Position numbers and translations under genes: made by a program
NCBI RefSeq assembly: GCF_947502415.1
Contig: NZ_CANMZV010000013.1
Location: forward strand, 83,702-147,701
DNA from: an uncultured Photobacterium sp.
Lineage (GTDB): Bacteria; Pseudomonadota; Gammaproteobacteria; Enterobacterales; Vibrionaceae
Direction: 5' to 3'
DNA length: 64,000 nt
The notes under the pieces: model-generated
Database searches by the model: none
Seen by the model: the letters and a program-made list of their open reading frames with translations, nothing else
Told to the model about the DNA's origin: nothing
Shown: positions 60,201-64,000 of the stretch, piece by piece
How the letters are laid out: each line of letters starts with the position of its first letter
How positions within the stretch are numbered: position 1 is the stretch's first letter

Positions 60201-60895
60201 AAAGCTTCCGTAGTCTGGCCGGACAGGGTTCGCCCCGAAGCATCGGTAATGGTACCGGAGATCATTACCGGTAGTTCTATACCCAGCTCTTCAAACACAC
60301 TATCGACGGCAAAAGCACAGGCCTTAGCATTTAGAGTATCAAAAATAGTTTCAATCAAGATGATATCAGCCCCGCCACGGATAAGGGCTCGGGTCGATTC
60401 TGAGTATGCTTCGACTAATTGATCAAACGTGACATTTCGAAAGCCTGGATCATTAACATCTGGAGAAATGGAGCAAGTCCGATTTGTCGGACCAAGCACC
60501 CCCGCAACAAAACGCGGTTTGTCCGGCGTTTTCGCTGTCCACTCATCAGCCGCCTGGCGGGCTAAGCGTGCGGCTTCAAGGTTGATTTCGGCACTAAGAC
60601 TTTCCATGTCATAGTCGGCCATTGCAATGGTGGTCGCATTAAATGTGTTGGTTTCAAGGATATCTGCTCCGGCTTCAAGGTAGGCGCCATGAATATCCTT
60701 AATCAGCTGCGGCTGGGTCAGCACCAGCAGATCATTATTTCCTTTAAGGTCTGTATGCCAATCAGCAAAACGCCCCCCCCGATAGTCATCTTCTTCCAGT
60801 TTATATCCCTGGATCATGGTGCCCATGCCACCATCGATGATCAGGATCTGATCTTTTAACCGCTGTTCTAGTAATTCCTTGCCCTTCAACACCAC
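57224..60895 (-). CDS. metH: Cobalamin-dependent methionine synthase MetH
   Basis: Transfers methyl from methyl-tetrahydrofolate to homocysteine via methylcobalamin. The 1223-residue protein has all four modules in order: homocysteine-binding (GGMGTMIQG, zinc cysteines in [13 protein letters not shown] and [12 protein letters not shown]), folate-binding ([14 protein letters not shown]), cobalamin-binding ([19 protein letters not shown], histidine lower ligand) and the C-terminal SAM-binding reactivation domain ([15 protein letters not shown]). The start is GTG 60895 with AAGGGA six bases upstream. Eight consecutive G residues occur in codons 39-41 (coding strand). A MetJ-type operator overlaps the promoter. 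Confidence 0.98.
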   Translation of the reverse strand: MVLKGKELLEQRLKDQILIIDGGMGTMIQGYKLEEDDYRGGRFADWHTDLKGNNDLLVLTQPQLIKDIHGAYLEAGADILETNTFNATTIAMADYDMESLSAEINLEAARLARQAADEWTAKTPDKPRFVAGVLGPTNRTCSISPDVNDPGFRNVTFDQLVEAYSESTRALIRGGADIILIETIFDTLNAKACAFAVDSVFEELGIELPVMISGTITDASGRTLSGQTTEAFYNSLRHVKPISFGLNCALGPDELRQYVEELARISECAVSAHPNAGLPNAFGEYDLEPDEMAEHIREWAQSGFLNMVGGCCGTTPEHIRQMAKVTREIAPRQLPDIFVACRLSGLEPLIIDADTLFINVGERTNVTGSARFKRLIKEELYDEALEVARQQVEAGAQIIDINMDEGMLDAEAAMVRFLNLCATEPEISKVPIMVDSSKWEVLEAGLKCVQGKPIVNSISLKEGKEKFVEQAKLIRRYGAAMIVMAFDEVGQADTRERKIEICTNAYRILVDEVGFPPEDIIFDPNIFAVATGIEEHNNYAVDFIEAVGDIKRTLPHAMVSGGVSNVSFSFRGNNPVREAIHAVFLYHCFKNGMDMGIVNAGQLAIYDDLPDELRDAVEDVVLNRRLDSTERLLDISGKYRDSGTAEDDRTTQEWRGWVVEKRLEHALVKGITEFIVEDTEEARQKASKPLEVIEGPLMVGMNVVGDLFSEGKMFLPQVVKSARVMKQAVAYLEPFINAEKQAGTSNGKILLATVKGDVHDIGKNIVGVVLQCNNYEIIDLGVMVPCDKILKVAKEENVDIIGLSGLITPSLDEMVHVAKEMERQGFDIPLLIGGATTSKAHTAVKIEENYHSPVVYVSNASRAVGVCSALLSDEQRPDFVDRLDREYDVVREQHARKKPRTAPISLEEARANKVDIDWAAYTPPEPVKGGVHTFKDFPVAMLRSYIDWTPFFMTWSLSGKYPAILEHELVGAEARQLFEDANNMLDEIEQTGIIRANGVCGLFPANNIGDDIEIYTDESRTEVKTVLRGLRQQTRKLKGANYCLSDYVAPKESGKMDWVGAFAVTGGIGEAELAEQFKKKGDDYSAIMIQAVADRLAEAFAECMHEMVRKEIWGYAPEESLGNEDLIREKYQGIRPAPGYPACPEHTEKGEIWSLLDVEANTGMTLTESYAMWPGAAVSGWYFSHPESRYFAVAQIQADQRDSYARRKGWDLIEAEKWLGPNL

Positions 60896-60912
60896 ACAAT
60901 ATCCCTTCTATA

Positions 60913-60932
60913 ATGTTACAGCTAAGTAACAT
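60913..60932. repeat. Perfect inverted repeat at the metH transcription start
   Basis: ATGTTAC-AGCTAA-GTAACAT, seven-base arms and six-base centre, placed between the candidate -10 and the metH ribosome site. It could be an operator or a small mRNA hairpin. It does not fit the MetR half-sites I know (TGAA/TTCA). Confidence 0.6.
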
Positions 60933-60935
60933 CCT

Positions 60936-60973
60936 ATCATAGCCAACATGGAATTCTAGACGTCTAAAGCTCT
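60936..60973 (-). promoter_or_regulatory. metH promoter with tandem MetJ boxes
   Basis: AGACGTCT at 60958-60965 is a perfect eight-base MetJ box, flanked by two weaker boxes (GGAATTCT and AAAGCTCT, each 5 of 8). The likely -10 is TATGAT (60936-60941, minus strand); with a 17-base spacer the -35 falls within the perfect box, so MetJ bound with SAM would block RNA polymerase. Confidence 0.82.
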
Positions 60974-61090
60974 TTTGCTTTATTCCAGGACACCGCGAAT
61001 AGGGAAAACTTTTTATAGCTATCCCCACGTGATGGATTTATATTCTTTCACAATTTCACCCATTACTTTTAACCATATCGAGGTTAACGC

Positions 61091-62371
61091 ATGTCGGTCT
61101 ACAGTACCCTCTGCTTCCTTGCAGCTGCTGCAATGATAATTGCATTTATAAACAGCAAAATAGGAAAAATGCAGACCACCATCGCCATCACCGCCGGAGC
61201 ATTAATACTATCTTTGGGGATTGTCATTGCCGGTCAAAATGGCTGGTTTCACCTTGAAGCTATCGCAGCCGAGCAACTTGGCGAAATCAATTTTGAAAAT
61301 TTTTTGCTTAAAGGGATTTTAGGCTTCTTGCTCTTCGCTGGCGGCTTAGGGATCAAACTCCCTCACCTCGAAGATCAAAAATGGGAAATCACCGTGCTGG
61401 CTTTAGCCGCGACCCTTTTTTCCACCTTCTTTATCGGTTTTTCCCTTTGGGGGCTTTGCCAGCTGATCGGAATTGAATTTGATCTCATCTACTGCCTGCT
61501 CTTCGGCTCCCTGATTTCTCCAACAGATCCAATCGCGGTTCTGGCTATCGTCAAAAAACTCGATGCTCCTCGCCGGATTTCAACTCAAATAGAAGGGGAA
61601 TCACTGTTTAACGATGGCTTCGGTCTGGTTATTTTCGTCACTCTGTTCACTATCGCTTTCGGAAACGAGGCACCAACTGTAATTGGGGTCGGCCAACTAT
61701 TCCTCCAGGAAGCTATCGGGGGCATTGCTTACGGCTTCTTACTTGGCCTGTTATTCCATTACCTTATCAGTTCAACCGATGATCACTCGATGGAGCTACT
61801 ACTCACAATCGGCATACCAACGGCAGGCTATGCCTTCGCAGATCTGATCCATGTATCCGGCCCTCTGGCTATGGTAGTTTCCGGGATCATGATTGGTAAC
61901 TGGACTCGCTATATCGGCTTTTCCAAAGAAAGTGAAGACCACCTGGACCACTTCTGGGAGTTGGTCGATGAGTTCCTCAATGGCGTACTCTTTCTGCTAA
62001 TCGGTATGAGCATGCTGCAATTCAGTTTCCACCAGGAAGACTGGCAGCTAATGGCAATCGCTGTGCCTCTAGTGCTGCTTAGCCGCTACCTGAGTATCAA
62101 ACTCTCTTACATTGGCTTCCAGCGCTACCGTGACTACAACCCGCTGTCAGTCAAAATACTCACTTGGGGCGGTCTGCGAGGAGGTTTAGCCCTAGCAATG
62201 GCAATGGCAATTCCTGCTGGTATCATCGTTATTCCAGACAAGAACATAGATGTCAGGGAAATCATCCTGGTGATGACTTATGCCGTCGTCGTTTTCTCTA
62301 TCCTGATCCAAGGCTCGACAATCACCCCGCTAATCCATAAAGCCAAAGTTTGGGAAGCAGAGAATAGCTAA
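61091..62371 (+). CDS. CPA1-family sodium/proton antiporter (NhaP type)
   Basis: A 426-residue integral membrane protein with about 12 helices of the Na_H_Exchanger fold. Family motifs include the ion-binding ESLFNDGFGLVIFV and SPTDPIAVLAIVKKL, and a C-terminal TWGGLRGGLALAMAMAIP helix. It probably exchanges Na+ or K+ for H+, fitting a marine organism; the ion is inferred. It diverges from metH and corresponds to the antiporter next to metH in V. cholerae. A terminator follows. Confidence 0.9.
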   Translation: MSVYSTLCFLAAAAMIIAFINSKIGKMQTTIAITAGALILSLGIVIAGQNGWFHLEAIAAEQLGEINFENFLLKGILGFLLFAGGLGIKLPHLEDQKWEITVLALAATLFSTFFIGFSLWGLCQLIGIEFDLIYCLLFGSLISPTDPIAVLAIVKKLDAPRRISTQIEGESLFNDGFGLVIFVTLFTIAFGNEAPTVIGVGQLFLQEAIGGIAYGFLLGLLFHYLISSTDDHSMELLLTIGIPTAGYAFADLIHVSGPLAMVVSGIMIGNWTRYIGFSKESEDHLDHFWELVDEFLNGVLFLLIGMSMLQFSFHQEDWQLMAIAVPLVLLSRYLSIKLSYIGFQRYRDYNPLSVKILTWGGLRGGLALAMAMAIPAGIIVIPDKNIDVREIILVMTYAVVVFSILIQGSTITPLIHKAKVWEAENS

Positions 62372-62403
62372 GAGCCTGCCTATCCGAATCGCTTTCATCC
62401 AAT

Positions 62404-62434
62404 AAAAAAGACCTGACGATGCAGGTCTTTTTTA
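62404..62434. terminator. Bidirectional terminator between the antiporter gene and metA
   Basis: AAAAAAGACCTG, short loop ACGATG, CAGGTCTTTTTT. Confidence 0.93.
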
Positions 62435-62449
62435 TTACACCATAGAATG

Positions 62450-63391
62450 TCACTCTTCCTTGGTAAAATTCTCTTCCGAAAAGTGCTCCAAATCATATGG
62501 CGTCTGCTGATAAACACAGTAGTTAAGCCAATTGGAAAACAACAAATGGCCATGGCTTCGCCAACTGGCTCTTGGCGCATTTTTTGGATTATTCTCAGGG
62601 TAGTAGTTTACTGGAAGACTAGGTTCCATCCCCTCACCCACATCACGGATATATTCATTGTGCAACGTATCAACATCGTATTCGGGATGACCAGTAACAA
62701 ATACATTGCGCTTATCTTTCGTCGCAGCCAGATAAACACCAGCCTGTTCTGAGGTAGCAAGAATATCCAAGTCAGTATTTTCAGCTAAGTATTCCGGTGA
62801 GAAATCAGCATAGCGGGAGTGTGGTGCAAGAAATGAATCATCAAACCCACGCAGTATCGGGTGAAAGCAATTGAGGCTCTGATGAAAATAAATACCTGAC
62901 AGCTTTTCTTTCCGGGTTCGCTTTGGCAAGTCATATAACAGCTTCAACCCTGCCTGGGCTGCCCAGCATACAAACATCGTTGAAGTAACATGTTCCTTTG
63001 CCCAGTTCATGATTGCCTGGATCTCTTCCCAGTACAGAACATCCTCAAACTGAACCAGCCCTAATGGCGCACCAGTCACTATCAAGCCATCAAAGTTACG
63101 CTCTTTGACCATTTCAAACTGGCGGTAAAAAGTATCAAGGTGTTCGGTTGGCGTATTTTTAGTTGGCCGGTTATCAATACGTAACAGCTCAACATCAACT
63201 TGTAGTGGACTATTGGAGAGTAACCGCAAGAACTGAGTTTCCGTTTCAATTTTCTTTGGCATCAAATTTAACAACAACACTTTCAACGGACGTATTTCCT
63301 GACTGACGGCGCGTGCTTCCGACATCACAAAGATATTTTCTCGACGTAAAATATCAGTTGCTGGTAATTGATCAGGAATTTTTATCGGCAT
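62450..63391 (-). CDS. metA: Homoserine O-succinyltransferase MetA
   Basis: Activates homoserine with an acyl group from acyl-CoA, the first step of methionine synthesis. The 313-residue protein shows the family N-terminus [19 protein letters not shown], the nucleophile cysteine in [10 protein letters not shown], and the histidine and glutamate in VTGHPEYD. Succinyl rather than acetyl specificity depends on a single residue near the active site; I call succinyl by enterobacterial and vibrio precedent. Upstream MetJ boxes indicate repression by methionine. It lies downstream of the rRNA operon terminator, on the same strand. Confidence 0.96.
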   Translation of the reverse strand: MPIKIPDQLPATDILRRENIFVMSEARAVSQEIRPLKVLLLNLMPKKIETETQFLRLLSNSPLQVDVELLRIDNRPTKNTPTEHLDTFYRQFEMVKERNFDGLIVTGAPLGLVQFEDVLYWEEIQAIMNWAKEHVTSTMFVCWAAQAGLKLLYDLPKRTRKEKLSGIYFHQSLNCFHPILRGFDDSFLAPHSRYADFSPEYLAENTDLDILATSEQAGVYLAATKDKRNVFVTGHPEYDVDTLHNEYIRDVGEGMEPSLPVNYYPENNPKNAPRASWRSHGHLLFSNWLNYCVYQQTPYDLEHFSEENFTKEE

Positions 63392-63466
63392 AGAGGTTTA
63401 CTCCTTAAACGTTATACCGAACGAAACACCCACATCATTGAATGCTGTAAAGCCACTAGGGTGTTT

Positions 63467-63482
63467 AGACGTCCAGATTTCC
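63467..63482. promoter_or_regulatory. MetJ operator upstream of metA
   Basis: Tandem eight-base boxes AGACGTCC (7 of 8) and AGATTTCC (5 of 8), beginning about 76 bases upstream of the metA start, just downstream of an AT-rich TATATAAG that could be the -10. Confidence 0.8.
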
Positions 63483-63601
63483 AAATAAAACTTATATAAA
63501 TTTAGTCTAAGGCGCAAGTGAAAGAGTGTAAAAAGAATTGCAGATAGTATGAGGATAGTGAGAAAAACTAATGATAATAATTTGATAGGACAAAAACGAG
63601 A

Positions 63602-63626
63602 AAACCCAGCCAAAGGCTGGGTTTTG
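63602..63626 (-). terminator. Terminator of the rRNA operon
   Basis: Read on the minus strand: AAAACCCAGCC, loop TTT, GGCTGGGTTTT, placed 8 bases after the last 5S gene. Confidence 0.92.
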
Positions 63627-63633
63627 AAAGAGT

Positions 63634-63750
63634 GTTCAGCAATGACCTACTCTCACATGGGGAGACCCCACACTACCATCGGCGCTACAACGTTTCACTT
63701 CTGAGTTCGGCATGGGATCAGGTGGGACCATTGTGCTATTGTCGCTGAAC
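63634..63750 (-). rRNA. rrf: 5S ribosomal RNA, distal copy
   Basis: A complete 5S gene of about 117 bases; the internal GGTCCCACCTGATCCCATGCC and GAACTCAGAAGTGAAACG segments are typical. Helix I reads GTTCAGC (5') and GCTGAAC (3'), perfectly paired but unlike the GCCTGGC/GCCAGGC of common vibrio 5S and of the neighbouring copy. It is the last gene of the operon, after tRNA-Thr. Confidence 0.95.
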
Positions 63751-63757
63751 GAATTAG

Positions 63758-63833
63758 TGGTGCTAGTACCCAGATTTGAACTGGGGACCTCACCCTTACC
63801 AAGGGTGCGCTCTACCAACTGAGCTATACCAGC
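63758..63833 (-). tRNA. tRNA-Thr (GGU anticodon)
   Basis: A 76-base tRNA with encoded CCA. Acceptor arms GCTGGTA / TACTAGC pair with one G-U; the anticodon stem CACCC/GGGTG encloses loop TTGGTAA, giving anticodon GGT, which reads ACC and ACU. The T loop is TTCAAAT. It lies between two 5S genes, as thrV does in E. coli rrnD. Confidence 0.97.
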
Positions 63834-63925
63834 ACGCAATTCTGCGTATAAACAAAGTCTTACTTATTCTGCTTTGTTTATTTTTGCTTTCATCTTTTTC
63901 TAAAAAAGATGAAAACCTAAATCAA

Positions 63926-64000
63926 GCCTGGCGATGTCCTACTCTCACATGGGGAGGCCCCACACTACCATCGGCGCTACTGCGTTTCACTTCTGAGTTC
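63926..64000 (-). rRNA. rrf: 5S ribosomal RNA, proximal copy (partial)
   Basis: The 3' 75 bases of a 5S gene cut by the window edge. The 3' end is GCCAGGC, the usual vibrio helix I strand. The 23S and 16S genes should lie to the right of the window. Confidence 0.95.

Noticed and set aside
63636..63839. 67-codon open frame on the minus strand
   Set aside because: It lies entirely across the 5S rRNA and tRNA-Thr genes.

Overview
This window is ordinary chromosomal backbone of a marine gammaproteobacterium, almost certainly a member of the Vibrionaceae. The complete MSHA pilus locus sits between mreB and csrD/ssb, and uvrA is followed by a PglL-type ligase, a class V aminotransferase, lysC and metH, in the order I recall from Vibrio cholerae. 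Several neighbours differ from V. cholerae: there is no qstR or galU between ssb and uvrA, and a LysR gene lies between csrD and ssb. This suggests a relative such as Photobacterium, Grimontia or Enterovibrio, but the genus cannot be fixed from sequence reading alone.

Layout. 1-5.3 kb: the end of degS, then a leftward murA-ibaG-mla gene group (peptidoglycan precursor synthesis and phospholipid asymmetry). 5.7-13.5 kb: a rightward run yrbG-kdsD-kdsC-lptC-lptA-lptB-rpoN-hpf-ptsN-rapZ-npr (Kdo and LPS export, sigma-54, nitrogen PTS). 13.8-19.8 kb: mgtE, pmbA, darP(yjgA), tldD and a Nit1-like amidase. 19.8-28.3 kb: leftward yhdP-rng-maf-mreD-mreC-mreB (envelope lipid transport, RNA processing, cell shape). 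28.4-45.1 kb: the leftward MSHA type IV pilus locus, in transcription order mshI J K L M N E G F B A C D O P Q. 45.2-49 kb: csrD (mshH), a LysR regulator and ssb. 49.3-54 kb: uvrA and pglL. 54-63.4 kb: an amino-acid block (aminotransferase, riboswitch-controlled lysC, metH, a CPA1 antiporter, metA). 63.6-64 kb: the distal end of a leftward rRNA operon, 5S-tRNA-Thr-5S.

How the genes connect. Much of the left half builds or maintains the outer membrane: Mla (retrograde phospholipid transport), YhdP (phospholipid transport to the outer membrane) and Kdo/Lpt (LPS). MSHA is a surface-attachment pilus. Its ATPase MshE carries an N-terminal c-di-GMP-binding MshEN domain, and csrD (degenerate GGDEF/EAL, RNA-decay factor) adjoins the locus. 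PglL may O-glycosylate exported proteins, possibly including pilus parts; that link is inference.

Regulatory sites read directly from the sequence are a perfect LexA box between ssb and uvrA, a lysine riboswitch before lysC, MetJ-type boxes before metH and metA, and several bidirectional terminators at convergent gene ends. Less ordinary items are a 22-codon open frame whose stop overlaps the start codon of the class V aminotransferase, two 5S genes with different but self-complementary helix I sequences, a UUCG hairpin just after mshA, and a long hairpin before mgtE. I saw no CRISPR array, insertion sequence, prophage or integrated island. I did not find a convincing wholly new system; the best candidate for something undescribed is the short coupled frame at 55.2 kb.
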